From Streptomyces sp. NRRL F-525 (GTDB lineage Bacteria > Actinomycetota > Actinomycetes > Streptomycetales > Streptomycetaceae), in NCBI RefSeq assembly GCF_000716605.1, contig NZ_JNXE01000005.1:248001-312000 (forward strand): a stretch of 64,000 nucleotides of DNA. The letters are read 5' to 3'. Positions 24,042-32,034 of the stretch are shown piece after piece (the first letter of the stretch is position 1; every line of letters starts with the position of its first letter). The position numbers were made by a program, and so were the translations under genes. The notes below the pieces were generated by a model. That model was not told the DNA's origin. It saw nothing but the letters and a program-made list of their open reading frames with translations, and searched no databases.

Positions 24042-25207
24042 GCGTTTTCGGACCCTCCGGGCGTTGGGGTGTCGAAGGAGGCCGTGTCACGCGCGGACTG
24101 CGTACCGCGCTGCAGGGCGGCCAGGCTGCCGGAGCCGCGGCGGGCGGTGCGGCGGGGCGCCTGCTCCCCACCCGTGGTGACACCGGCGGGCGAGATGCGG
24201 GAGCCACGCTTCGGCAGGCCGCCCGCCGTACGCGCCGACCGTCCGGCGTCCATCGGCCGGATGCTGCTCACGGGCGCCTCGGTGGCGGGCGGCAAGGCCT
24301 CCTCCATGGTCCACAGCTCCTCGGGCAGGAGGACGACGGCCCGTACGCCGCCGTACCGGGAGACACCGGTGACGTCCACCGTGAAGCCGTGCTGACGGGC
24401 GATCAGTCCGATGACGGGGAAGCCGAACTTCGGCTGGGTGCCCAGCTGGGACAGCCGGGGCAGGCCCTCGCCGGACAGCTGCGCGCTCGCCCGCTGGCGG
24501 TCCTCGTCGCCCATGCCGACACCGGCGTCGTCGATGACGATGCACAGGTTCTTCTGGGCCTGCCGGAACGTGACCTCGATCGGCGCGTCCGCCTGGGAGA
24601 AGCTGGCAGCGTTGTCGAGGAGTTCGGCGACGGCCAGGGCGACCGGCGCGACGGCGGAGGCCTTCAGCGCGATGCCGCTGGGCTGCATGATCTCGACCCG
24701 CTGGAAGTTGCGGATCTGGCTCTGGGCGCTGCGGACGACGTCGTAGACGCTGGCGGGCTGGTTGCGGCGGCCCAGCGGGGCGCCGCACATGACGGCGATG
24801 CCCTGTGCCTTGCGGGCCATCTGGGCGTTGGCGTGGGTGATGTCCATCAGGTCGGAGAGGACCGCGTGGCCGCCGTACTCGCGCTGGACCCCGTCCAGCA
24901 GCGTGGTCTGCTCGGCCGCGAGGCTCTGCAGGAAACGGGCGGCGCCCTTGAGGACCGCCTTGGTGTTCTCCTCGGCGGCCTGCCCCGCCTCGCGGATGAC
25001 ATCGTCCTGCTCGTCCCGCATCTTCACCAAAGAGGCCTGGACGCGGTCGAGTTCACCCTGGGCATACCGCAGCCTCGCCTCCAGCGCGGCCTCGGACTCG
25101 TTCTTCCTCCTGCCCAGGGCTCTGCTGCGGAGCACGAGTGCGACGACTGCGGCTGTGGCTATCACCGCTATCGCAACCAGGCACCAAAGAAGCACGTCTT
25201 GAGTCAT
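24038..25207 (-). CDS. cvnA: conservon sensor ATPase (CvnA), histidine-kinase-like
   Basis: The 389-residue protein has one N-terminal membrane helix (about 4-25) and a long coiled coil (about 33-85). A histidine-kinase-like ATPase domain follows (VAELLDNAASFSQADAPIEV for the N box, IDDAGVGMGDEDR for the G1 box), and the C-terminus is a disordered basic tail. No autophosphorylation His box is obvious, as in other CvnA proteins. I chose the ATG at 25207, preceded by GGAAAGG. It is the first gene of the conservon operon. Confidence 0.92.
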   Translation of the reverse strand: MTQDVLLWCLVAIAVIATAAVVALVLRSRALGRRKNESEAALEARLRYAQGELDRVQASLVKMRDEQDDVIREAGQAAEENTKAVLKGAARFLQSLAAEQTTLLDGVQREYGGHAVLSDLMDITHANAQMARKAQGIAVMCGAPLGRRNQPASVYDVVRSAQSQIRNFQRVEIMQPSGIALKASAVAPVALAVAELLDNAASFSQADAPIEVTFRQAQKNLCIVIDDAGVGMGDEDRQRASAQLSGEGLPRLSQLGTQPKFGFPVIGLIARQHGFTVDVTGVSRYGGVRAVVLLPEELWTMEEALPPATEAPVSSIRPMDAGRSARTAGGLPKRGSRISPAGVTTGGEQAPRRTARRGSGSLAALQRGTQSARDTASFDTPTPGGSENA

Positions 25208-25409
25208 GGAAACCTTTCCCGGCGCGTGGCATGCAGGCGTCGTCGAGTACGCCTTGCAGGGATCCGCAACCCGTCCAGGGGACTGCATGGCTGATCTACG
25301 CGGAGAGATGTCCGCGTTCAGACTCGAGGCCTGAACAAAAGTGGATCAAGGTCGCAGACGGCGGAATGCTATCACCGTCAACCCTGGTCCCAGAGGTCGC
25401 TCCATCGGG

Positions 25410-25538
25410 TTAACACGGAGTCAACATGTCTGCTTCGTAAGGGGTGTTGACCGTGTCGATATAGAGGGGCGAGTACGCGTCCCCCCGTAGCAGGTCGCTG
25501 ATGTCCGCGAGCGCGGGAGCCGGCCGTCGCGGATCCAC
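25410..25538 (-). CDS. candidate 42-residue peptide ending in Cys, divergent to the sigma gene
   Basis: In the 598-bp gap between cvnA and the sigma gene a short frame from a GTG at 25538 reads ALADISDLLRGDAYSPLYID and ends in ADMLTPC before TAA. An in-frame GTG at 25604 would give 64 residues. The composition is protein-like and acidic, but there is no clear ribosome site and no recognised family. It would be transcribed toward cvnA, 200 bp upstream of it. Apart from two hairpins to its right, the rest of the gap shows nothing I can name. Confidence 0.3.
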   Translation of the reverse strand: MDPRRPAPALADISDLLRGDAYSPLYIDTVNTPYEADMLTPC

Positions 25539-25580
25539 ACACGCGACGACGGGTTGACGGGGGAGAGAGACACCGCGGAG

Positions 25581-25653
25581 ACGGCCGGGGCCGCCACCCC
25601 CCACAGGAGAGGCCCCGGCCGTCGCGCTGTACGGGCCGCGCGGCGGCCCGTAC
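25581..25653. terminator. two strong hairpins, the second followed by a T-run
   Basis: A 12-bp stem (25581-25592 with 25611-25622) is followed by a 10-bp stem (25629-25638 with 25644-25653) and then TTTTT. This is a convincing rightward terminator, yet no rightward gene is evident upstream. It may end a non-coding transcript or insulate the downstream sigma gene. Confidence 0.5.
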
Positions 25654-25805
25654 TTTTTACAGCGCCGGGAGTGCGTTTTCTGTCACACCAAGGGTCCGAA
25701 CCAAGTAGTTGCGTCTTGTACGGACATGGACGAGGAACAGTTTCAGGTCGTAACGTGCCTTTCGCGCCGGAGTGCGGACGCGACCGACACCATTCGAGGG
25801 ACCAC

Positions 25806-26468
25806 GTGCTGGGGGACGACGCGGAGCTGACCGCCGCGGTGCTTGCGGCACAGGACGGGGACGAGACCGCGTTCCGGACTGTGTACCGCACGGTGCACCC
25901 ACGGTTGCTCGGATACGTACGGACGCTGGTCGGCGATCCGGACGCCGAGGACGTCGCGTCCGAGGCCTGGCTGCAGATCGCCCGGGACCTGGACCGGTTC
26001 AGCGGGGACGCGGACCGGTTCCGCGGCTGGGCGGCCCGGATCGCCCGCAACCGCGCCCTGGACCACATACGGATGCGCGGCCGCCGCCCCGCGATAGGCG
26101 GCGACGAGACCGAACTCACCGGCCGCGCCGCCGAGTCCGACACCGCCGGCGAGGCCATCGAGGCCCTGGCCACCGACAGCACCCTCTCCCTCATCGCCCA
26201 GCTGCCCCAGGACCAGGCCGAGGCCGTCGTCCTGCGGGTGGTCATGGGCCTCGACGCCAAGACCGCCGCGGAGACCCTCGGCAAGCGGCCCGGCGCCGTC
26301 CGCACGGCCGCCCACCGCGGGCTGAAACGGCTGGCGGAGCTGCTCGGCGGCGATCCGGAATCGGCCGCGGCCCTCGACGCCCTGCCGCCCCAGCGAGACC
26401 CGCGCGACCGCGCGGTGACGTCCGCCACTGTGACGCATACGCGCGCGCGGACGCAGAAGGACATGTGA
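25806..26468 (+). CDS. ECF-type RNA polymerase sigma factor
   Basis: The 220-residue sigma factor starts at GTG 25806; the frame is open further upstream but without sigma-like sequence. Region 2 includes RTVHPRLLGYVRTLVGDPDA and EDVASEAWLQIARDL, and region 4 includes LPQDQAEAVVLRVVMGLDA and TLGKRPGAVRTAAHRGLKRL. The C-terminal 35 residues are an Ala/Arg/Thr-rich extension. The stop overlaps the next start as TGATG, so the pair is translationally coupled. It is paralogous to the sigma gene at 17568. Confidence 0.9.
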   Translation: MLGDDAELTAAVLAAQDGDETAFRTVYRTVHPRLLGYVRTLVGDPDAEDVASEAWLQIARDLDRFSGDADRFRGWAARIARNRALDHIRMRGRRPAIGGDETELTGRAAESDTAGEAIEALATDSTLSLIAQLPQDQAEAVVLRVVMGLDAKTAAETLGKRPGAVRTAAHRGLKRLAELLGGDPESAAALDALPPQRDPRDRAVTSATVTHTRARTQKDM

Positions 26469-27637
26469 TGGCCGACGAGCGCTCTGCTTTTCCGGGGGAC
26501 ACCCCTCGGACCCCCGGCCGATGGCTGGACCGTGAGACCGCCGAACTGCTGTTGCGCGGCGAGTCCCTGGAAGCCGTCGACCCGGCCGCCCGCGCCCAGG
26601 CCGAGCGGCTCGCCAGAACCCTCGGCGCGCTGTCCGTGGAACCCTCGCCTGCCAAGGTCGAACTCCCGGGCGAGGAAGCCGCGTTGGCCGCCTTCAGGGC
26701 CGCGCGCACCGGCAAGGATGTCGAGCGGGCCGCCCTCGCCCGGCGCGGCCGCGGGCCGTCCTCCGACGCCGGTCTCGTCCGGCTCGGGCGGCCGACCGTG
26801 ACCGTCCCGGGCCCCCGCTGGGGAAGACCCGTACGGGTCGGCCTGACCGCCGCGCTCGCCGTCGGCATGCTCGGCGGGGTAGCGGCCGCGGTCGGCACGG
26901 GAGCCCTTCCGACGCCGTTCTACGACGATCCGACGCCCGCCTCCTCCATCTCCGCCGCCGTGACACCGCCCGACCGCACGCTCGTCTCGCCCTCGCCGAG
27001 CGGCACCGGCCGCCCGGGCACGCCCACGGCGGGCGGCGGTTCCGACGACTCCTCCGGCGAGGCCGCCGGCAGCGGCACGGTCCCCACGCCCTCCGCCGGC
27101 ACCGGTGACGGCAAGTCCTTCGGCTCCGGCGGCTGGTGGAAGGGCGTCACCTCGTCCTGCCGTGCCGTGCGCGACGGCAAGCCCCTGGCCCCCGGCCGCA
27201 AGCGCACCCTGGAGGGCGCGGCGGGCGGTACGTCCCACGTGTGGACGTACTGCAAGGGCCTCCTCCAGGACACCGGCACCGGCACGGACGACAAGAACGC
27301 CGGCGGCAAGGGCAGTGGCAACAGCGGCGGCAGCGGTGACAGCAACGGGCAGAACGCCGGCGGTCAGGGCGGCGACCAGAACGGTTCGGACGAGCAGGCC
27401 GGCGGCCAGGGCGGCGGCGGGCACATAGCCCCGATCGCACCGGGCGGCGGAAACGGCGGCAACGGCAGCAACAGCGGCGGCGGCAACGGCGGTTACCAGA
27501 ACAACGGCGCCGCCACCTCCGGCCCCTCGGTCCTCACCCCGCTCGCCCGGTACCAGCCGCCGTCCGCCCCGGCCCCTTCGCACACCACGGTCACCCGGCA
27601 GACCCCGTCGCCGAGCCCGACGTACAGCGTGCTCTGA
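26468..27637 (+). CDS. membrane-anchored partner of the ECF sigma factor, Gly/Asn/Ser-rich outer domain
   Basis: The 389-residue protein has a cytoplasmic head of about 120 residues (LLLRGESLEAVDPAARAQAE, then AALAAFRAARTG) and one membrane helix (about 121-140, VGLTAALAVGMLGGVAAAVG). A long extracytoplasmic region follows. The outer part is Ser/Thr/Pro-rich, then has a small Cys-containing segment (SSCRAVRDGK to WTYCKGLL), then about 80 residues of Gly/Asn/Gln/Ser low complexity. Coupling to the sigma gene suggests an anti-sigma or sigma-regulating role, but no zinc-binding anti-sigma motif is visible. Confidence 0.75.
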   Translation: MADERSAFPGDTPRTPGRWLDRETAELLLRGESLEAVDPAARAQAERLARTLGALSVEPSPAKVELPGEEAALAAFRAARTGKDVERAALARRGRGPSSDAGLVRLGRPTVTVPGPRWGRPVRVGLTAALAVGMLGGVAAAVGTGALPTPFYDDPTPASSISAAVTPPDRTLVSPSPSGTGRPGTPTAGGGSDDSSGEAAGSGTVPTPSAGTGDGKSFGSGGWWKGVTSSCRAVRDGKPLAPGRKRTLEGAAGGTSHVWTYCKGLLQDTGTGTDDKNAGGKGSGNSGGSGDSNGQNAGGQGGDQNGSDEQAGGQGGGGHIAPIAPGGGNGGNGSNSGGGNGGYQNNGAATSGPSVLTPLARYQPPSAPAPSHTTVTRQTPSPSPTYSVL

Positions 27638-27845
27638 ACCGATCGCGCGTCGCTGACCTGCGCTTTCGCGGTTCGTGGAAATTTCTTCGCGGCAGGTGTG
27701 ACATTTCCGGCCGCCGTGGCGCAGTACTGAGTGAGCCGACTGGTCATCGGCCATCGCACAGAGCCGGGGTTCCCCCCGTACCTACGGCTCGTGCACATGG
27801 CGCGGGTGGGACACGTTCCCCCGGTCCCGCCCGCGCCTCATACAT

Positions 27846-28670
27846 CTACTGGTGGACGACGACCTTGTCGCCGGTCCGCACCTGGGCGAAGAGACTCGCG
27901 ATCGCCGCCTCGTCCCGTACGTTGACGCAGCCGTGCGAGCCGCCCGCGTAACCCCGCATCGAGAAGTCGTACGAGAAGTGCACCGCCTGGCCGCCGCTGA
28001 AGAACATCGCGTACGGCATGGGGGAGTGGTAGAGCGTGGACACCCAGTTCCGGGCCTTCCAGTAGACCTGGAACACACCGTCGCGGGTCGGGGTGGGCTC
28101 CGCGCCGAACCGCACCGACATCGTCGACACCGTCCGCCCGTCGATCATCCAGCGCAGGGTCCGGCTCGTCTTGTCGATGCACAGCACCCGGCCGGTGAGA
28201 CAGCGCGGGTCGGGCGCGCCCGCCGGCTGGCCGCCCATCAGATACAGGTCCCACTTGCCCGGCTCGTGCGTCATCTTCAGCAGCCGCTGCCAGGTGACGG
28301 TGTCGGTCTGGCCCGTCTTCGGCAGCCCGCGCTTGCCCTGGAAACCCGCGACGGCCTGCTCGGTGAGGTCGTCGTAGGTCCCGGTCGGCCCGTCGAAGAG
28401 CCAGTCGACCTGCCGTAGCCGTGCCTGCAGTTCGCGCACGTCACCGCCGCTGTCGCCGCGCGACCACAGGACGTTCGCGGCGCGGGCGGTGCTCGGGGAG
28501 GCGGAGGGTTTCCCGTCACCGGTGCTGCTACTGCCACTGCTGCTGCCGGGAAGCTCGATGCGGACGGGCAGATGGTGTCCGCCGTCCGCGTCGGTGCCCT
28601 GCGCCGTGCAGCCGCACACCGCCACCAGGGCCGCCGCGGCGACGATCGCTCTCATACCCGTAGTACGCAT
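27846..28670 (-). CDS. L,D-transpeptidase lipoprotein with peptidoglycan-binding domain
   Basis: The 274-residue protein has a lipoprotein-like signal (IVAAAALVAVCGCTAQG) and a Ser-rich linker. A peptidoglycan-binding domain follows (VRELQARLRQVDWLFDGPTG), then a YkuD catalytic domain with VHFSYDF and GGSHGCVNVRD, which holds the catalytic His and Cys. It should form 3-3 cross-links in the cell wall. I prefer the ATG at 28670; another lies in frame at 28691. It is convergent with the sigma-partner gene. Confidence 0.9.
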   Translation of the reverse strand: MRTTGMRAIVAAAALVAVCGCTAQGTDADGGHHLPVRIELPGSSSGSSSTGDGKPSASPSTARAANVLWSRGDSGGDVRELQARLRQVDWLFDGPTGTYDDLTEQAVAGFQGKRGLPKTGQTDTVTWQRLLKMTHEPGKWDLYLMGGQPAGAPDPRCLTGRVLCIDKTSRTLRWMIDGRTVSTMSVRFGAEPTPTRDGVFQVYWKARNWVSTLYHSPMPYAMFFSGGQAVHFSYDFSMRGYAGGSHGCVNVRDEAAIASLFAQVRTGDKVVVHQ

Positions 28671-28776
28671 CGCGGACCCCCGCCGTCTCACCGGTCTCGT
28701 ACCCCGGAGACGTACCCCGGATGACGGGTCGCGAACGGCGTCCGGGGTGGGGGACCTCCAGAGGCCGGGGTCATTT

Positions 28777-28807
28777 CTAACCGGTCATCGCGCAGGACAG
28801 CGGTTAG
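28777..28807. promoter_or_regulatory. interrupted palindrome upstream of lysE
   Basis: CTAACCG (28777-28783) and CGGTTAG (28801-28807) are separated by 17 bases and lie 61-91 bases before the lysE start. They could be an operator for an unknown regulator or part of the promoter. Support is only the symmetry and the position. Confidence 0.3.
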
Positions 28808-28867
28808 TTTTACCCCCAGCCTTTTCGCACCTGTGGGGCCGTGCGCCCGCGTGCGACACTCGTTCCC

Positions 28868-29515
28868 ATGTTCGGTGTCATAGACCTCCCCACCTACCTG
28901 GCCGGCCTCGTCCTGATCGTTCTGCTGCCCGGTCCCAACTCGCTCTACGTCCTCTCGGTCGCCGCCCGGTGCGGGACCCGGGCCGGGTACACGGCCGCCG
29001 CCGGTGTGTGGTGCGGGGACACCGTGCTGATGACGCTCTCCGCGGCCGGGGTCGCCTCGCTGCTGCAGGCCAACGCCGTGCTGTTCGGGATCGTGAAGTA
29101 CGCGGGGGCCGGGTATCTGACCTGGCTCGCGTTCGGGATGCTGCGGGCCGCGTGGTCGATGTGGCGCAGCCGCAAGGAGCGGGCGGCGACGGAACCGGCG
29201 CCCGTCGCGGAGGCGGCCGAGGAGCGGCCGTACCGCCGTGCCTTCGTCGTGAGTCTCTTCAACCCGAAGGCGATCCTGTTCTTCGTCGCGTTCTTCGTGC
29301 AGTTCGTGTCAGAGTCCAACCCGGTCATGGGCTTCGTGACTCTGGGCGTACTCGCCCAGTTGGCAAGCGTGTTGTACCTGTCTGCGCTCATCTTCGGCGG
29401 GTCTCGTCTAGCCGCTGCGTTCCGTCGTCGGCGGACGCTCAGCGCGGGGGCCACCTCGGCCGCCGGGGTGCTCTTCCTGGGGTTCGCCGTCAAGTTGTCT
29501 CTGGCAAGCGTGTAG
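28868..29515 (+). CDS. LysE family amino-acid exporter, chimeric: native 5' part plus element-supplied 3' part
   Basis: The 215-residue protein has six membrane helices and the LysE/RhtB signatures LVLIVLLPGPNSLYVLSVAA and VVSLFNPKAILFFVAFFVQF. Up to about base 29307 the sequence is host-like. Beyond that point it belongs to the integrated element, has a different codon style (TTG, TCT, CTA) and restores a full reading frame ending at TAG 29513. The original host 3' end is stranded at 38792-39008. In the element version the conserved DPGYAYPALSF stretch is replaced by SESNPVMGFVT, so the protein is near-complete but altered in one loop. Confidence 0.9.
   Translation: MFGVIDLPTYLAGLVLIVLLPGPNSLYVLSVAARCGTRAGYTAAAGVWCGDTVLMTLSAAGVASLLQANAVLFGIVKYAGAGYLTWLAFGMLRAAWSMWRSRKERAATEPAPVAEAAEERPYRRAFVVSLFNPKAILFFVAFFVQFVSESNPVMGFVTLGVLAQLASVLYLSALIFGGSRLAAAFRRRRTLSAGATSAAGVLFLGFAVKLSLASV
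29289..29307 (+). repeat. attL core (19-bp direct repeat)
   Basis: CGTTCTTCGTGCAGTTCGT occurs here and identically at 38773-38791. It lies inside the lysE coding sequence and marks the left junction of the integrated element. Confidence 0.85.
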
Positions 29516-29523
29516 AGGCTGGC

Positions 29524-29739
29524 ATGTCTCAACTTGACGATGCTGCGGCCCTGTTCGCCCGCATGAGCCTCCAAGAGCAGCATGAGGCACTGGGAGCCCT
29601 CGGCCTGCCCAAGAGGCTCCCCAAGGAGTCCCAGGAGCCCCCCAAGGTCACCCCGTTCTCGGCCCTTGTCAGCACGCCCAGCAGGCGGAAGCGACAGCCA
29701 CTCACCGTCACGGCTGTGAGTGGCCCTGAGGCGTCCTGA
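29524..29739 (+). CDS. small element protein of unknown function
   Basis: The 71-residue reading frame begins eight bases after the chimeric lysE stop. The N-terminal half is helical and acidic (LDDAAALFARMSLQEQHEAL); the C-terminal half is Pro/Ser/Arg-rich. No motif is recognised. Its position at the end opposite to the integrase and its small size would suit an excision factor (RDF), but nothing in the sequence proves this. Confidence 0.5.
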   Translation: MSQLDDAAALFARMSLQEQHEALGALGLPKRLPKESQEPPKVTPFSALVSTPSRRKRQPLTVTAVSGPEAS

Positions 29740-29859
29740 GTTCTCAGAGGCTTTGCCAGCCCTCTAGGCCCCGCGTTGGGCGTCCCGCTCCCCGGCCGCA
29801 GGCCGTACGTGCCCATGCCTTTCTCGGACCGCGTGAGCCCCCGCGCGCCCACCTGCCAA

Positions 29860-29877
29860 TACCCGACAACGCGAATA
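29860..29877 (+). promoter_or_regulatory. 18-bp repeat, copy 1, upstream of the XRE operon
   Basis: TACCCGACAACGCGAATA occurs here and again at 31506-31523. Copy 1 precedes the first gene of the XRE operon by about 90 bases; copy 2 follows the XRE gene and precedes the next transcription unit. This is a good candidate for the XRE regulator's site or a shared promoter element. The stretch 29740-29900 otherwise holds no gene. Confidence 0.6.
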
Positions 29878-29966
29878 TTGGCGATGCCGCATAGACGACC
29901 ATGAGCGACCCCCGTACGGTCGTGTTCAAGGGCCCCAACTGGGGCCAGACACAAGGGGGTTTCGGC

Positions 29967-30173
29967 ATGGCCCGCGAAGAACTGACCCGCCTTACCGGCA
30001 ACGGCAACGGTGAGTGCAATCAGAACGACTGCCCCAACGTGTACCGAACCGCAAGCGGCTCCATCATCGTCCAGGGCGACCTGTTCGAGGCTTTCAAGCC
30101 TCCGCAGGGTGAGGCCCTGGTGGAGATCCCGGAATCGGTACTCAGGGAGGCTGTTCGTGCTCTTGGATGGTGA
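29967..30173 (+). CDS. small conserved protein of the XRE/DUF6879 operon
   Basis: The 68-residue protein's ATG at 29967 has a strong AAGGGGG seven bases upstream; an in-frame ATG at 29901 has none. The sequence has a CNQNDCPNVYRTASGSIIVQ core and a hydrophobic end VEIPESVLREAVRALGW. Similar tiny proteins accompany XRE-DUF6879 gene pairs in actinomycetes, from memory. It overlaps the next gene by 17 bases. Function is unknown; it may be part of a regulator or antagonist module. Confidence 0.6.
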   Translation: MAREELTRLTGNGNGECNQNDCPNVYRTASGSIIVQGDLFEAFKPPQGEALVEIPESVLREAVRALGW

Positions 30174-30678
30174 AGCGTGGCAAGCCAAGTTCCGGGACTT
30201 CCAAAGCGAAGCATGGCGCCTGGAGACCCTGCCCGAATACAGGGTCCCTCAAGAAGAGGAAGAGATTCGGGCCTTTCTGGCGGGTGATCGAATCGACCCC
30301 CACACGCACTCGAACTCCTACACAGAAGACCTCAAGAGGGTGCGTCGGGAAGGAAGGAGCAAGGGGCGCGTACACATCGTGACTCGCCCTCTAACGATAT
30401 ACCTTCGGTACGAGTTCATGTATTACCGTCCGCACGTATGGGCCGGAGAAGACATTCGAATCATGGACGTGACCGATCGGGAAAATCCTCTGGCGGGCGT
30501 CCAAGACTTCTGGATGTTCGACAAAAAGGAAGTCGTCCTCATGAACTATGAGGACGACGGCACGCAGATCGGCCGGGAATTGTACGAGGGCGACGTGGCG
30601 CGGTACCTCGGATATCAGCGCATTGCACTGACCGCGTCGGTGCCTTTTGAGGAGTACGTGAAGGGTCTTGACGTTTGA
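30157..30678 (+). CDS. DUF6879 family protein
   Basis: The 173-residue protein starts at GTG 30157 with GGGAGG seven bases upstream. It has the DUF6879 sequence pattern: AWRLETLPEYRVPQEEEEIR at the start, RVHIVTRPLTIYLRYEF in the middle, then AGEDIRIMDV, VQDFWMFDKKEVVLMNYEDD and the closing ASVPFEEY. Such proteins are encoded next to XRE regulators in Streptomyces and are of unknown function. They might modulate the regulator. The stop overlaps the possible TTG start of the XRE gene. Confidence 0.75.
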   Translation: MLLDGEAWQAKFRDFQSEAWRLETLPEYRVPQEEEEIRAFLAGDRIDPHTHSNSYTEDLKRVRREGRSKGRVHIVTRPLTIYLRYEFMYYRPHVWAGEDIRIMDVTDRENPLAGVQDFWMFDKKEVVLMNYEDDGTQIGRELYEGDVARYLGYQRIALTASVPFEEYVKGLDV

Positions 30679-31501
30679 GCCAGAGGAGATGGGGCAGTCC
30701 AAGGCGGACCTAGCCGACACTCTCAAGATGCTCCGAAAGCGAGCCGGGATCACACAGACCCGGCTCGCTCGGCTATGCAACATGAGTCAAACAAAGATCA
30801 GTAATATTGAAGGAGGGAAACTAACTCCCACCCTAGTTGATGTTGAACTAATTCTAAGAGCCTTGGACGCACCTCCGGAACTCGTTTCACGAGTCGCGTC
30901 CCTGGCGCGTAACGCAAACAGTGAATGGCAAGACGTTTGGAATCAGCGTCGAACAGGTCTAGAGAAGAAGCAGAACGAGCTAGCCGGGTTCGAGCAGTCG
31001 TCCACAGAATTTCGATACTTCCTGTTGTCGATGATTACCGGGCTACTAGCGACGCCCGAGTACGTGAGGGCGAGTCTCGCCCACATCCCTGGGGACCACA
31101 GTAAGGCGATTGCCAAGAAACTAGAGCGACAGGCAGTTCTATACGATACGCCGAAACGGTTCACATTCATTCTCACTGAGCAGGCCGTTAGATGGCCATT
31201 CCTGCCCCCGGCAGCCATGGCCATGCAGGTTGACCGACTGGCATCGATTTCCTTGCTGCCAAATATCCGTCTCGGAGTCATCCCGCTTGAAGGTCATATG
31301 CCGGTGGGGCCGCTGAACACATTCACCGTATATGACACGCGGATTGTGACCGTCGAGACGCAAACGGGTGCCATGGTTTTCAGGGACCACCGGGATGTAT
31401 CGGCATACCTAGATGAGTTTGCCGTATATGAAGGCTTGGCCCTGTTCGGGGACCAATGCAGGGAACGGCTGTCCGAGTGGGCCGATAGGTTCCGCTCATG
31501 A
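30668..31501 (+). CDS. XRE family regulator with DUF5753 domain
   Basis: The 277-residue protein has an N-terminal helix-turn-helix (about 18-72, ITQTRLARLCNMSQTKISNI). The DUF5753 ligand/partner domain follows (FRYFLLSMITGLLATPEYVR, then RFTFILTEQAVRWPF and NIRLGVIPLEG). The start may be TTG 30668 or ATG 30689. Proteins of this kind regulate development and antibiotic genes in Streptomyces, often with DUF397 or DUF6879 partners. Here it is the likely repressor of the element, acting at the 18-bp repeats on both sides of its operon. Confidence 0.88.
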   Translation: MTFEPEEMGQSKADLADTLKMLRKRAGITQTRLARLCNMSQTKISNIEGGKLTPTLVDVELILRALDAPPELVSRVASLARNANSEWQDVWNQRRTGLEKKQNELAGFEQSSTEFRYFLLSMITGLLATPEYVRASLAHIPGDHSKAIAKKLERQAVLYDTPKRFTFILTEQAVRWPFLPPAAMAMQVDRLASISLLPNIRLGVIPLEGHMPVGPLNTFTVYDTRIVTVETQTGAMVFRDHRDVSAYLDEFAVYEGLALFGDQCRERLSEWADRFRS

Positions 31502-31505
31502 TTCC

Positions 31506-31523
31506 TACCCGACAACGCGAATA
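31506..31523 (+). promoter_or_regulatory. 18-bp repeat, copy 2
   Basis: This is an identical copy of the 18-mer at 29860-29877, four bases after the XRE stop and about 65 bases before the small-protein operon at 31589. It is likely an operator or promoter for that unit. Confidence 0.6.
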
Positions 31524-31588
31524 AAACTCGTTCGACTGCACGCTTCGCGGCACCATTACATGACAGACGTGGAGCCGAGGGGCGATCG

Positions 31589-31840
31589 ATGCTTAAGGAC
31601 AAGTCGGAGGCTGAATCCAGTTCCGGACCAGTAGCGAGGAGCATCCCCGGACTTGAACCTGTCGGGGTCGAGGGGTGCATGACGTGCGCAGCCCTCGGGA
31701 ATTCACGAGAAGTGGCCCGCGAAGCAGGCGTGCCGGAAGCTGTGGCGAGTGCCAATCAGCAGATCAGCAACCATCCGCACAGCGGCGTGGGCCAAGGGAG
31801 AGAGCTTCCCATGGCGACGGTGTGGGGGGTGCCCGTATGA
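31589..31840 (+). CDS. small CxxC protein, first of a tandem pair
   Basis: The 83-residue protein has GCMTCAALGNSREVAREAG in its centre and a downstream His pair (NHPHSG). GAGGGG lies seven bases before the ATG. Its stop overlaps the next start as ATGA. The GCxxCA...A..AG..xA pattern is repeated in the next gene, so the two are diverged paralogues. A zinc-binding role is plausible; no function is known. Confidence 0.55.
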   Translation: MLKDKSEAESSSGPVARSIPGLEPVGVEGCMTCAALGNSREVAREAGVPEAVASANQQISNHPHSGVGQGRELPMATVWGVPV

Positions 31841-32031
31841 GGCCACCTAGCTACCCGAGTGAGGCCGTCGACCTACCCCTAGACGATTGGTTGTATGAAG
31901 CCAAGCCGCGCGAAGGGTGCCACCAATGCGCGGAGTCTCTTGCTGAATTGACGGCGGCCAAGAAGGCCGGTGACGCCTCCGCTCGCTTCGAGGCGGCCCG
32001 CAGGATTCGACAATGCGCGCACGGCGGCTAG
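31837..32031 (+). CDS. small CxxC protein, second of a tandem pair
   Basis: The 64-residue protein has GCHQCAESLAELTAAKKAGD followed by a basic helix ending RRIRQCAHGG, which adds a Cys and a His to the CxxC pair. It is coupled to the gene before by ATGA and to the gene after by a 3-base gap. It is paralogous to the preceding protein. Function unknown. Confidence 0.55.
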   Translation: MRPPSYPSEAVDLPLDDWLYEAKPREGCHQCAESLAELTAAKKAGDASARFEAARRIRQCAHGG

Positions 32032-32034
32032 GTC

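Noticed and set aside
25410..25538. The Cys-ending peptide as a definite RiPP precursor
   Set aside because: No RiPP maturation gene is adjacent, the Ser/Thr/Cys content does not match a known class, and the ribosome site is weak; kept only as a low-confidence candidate.
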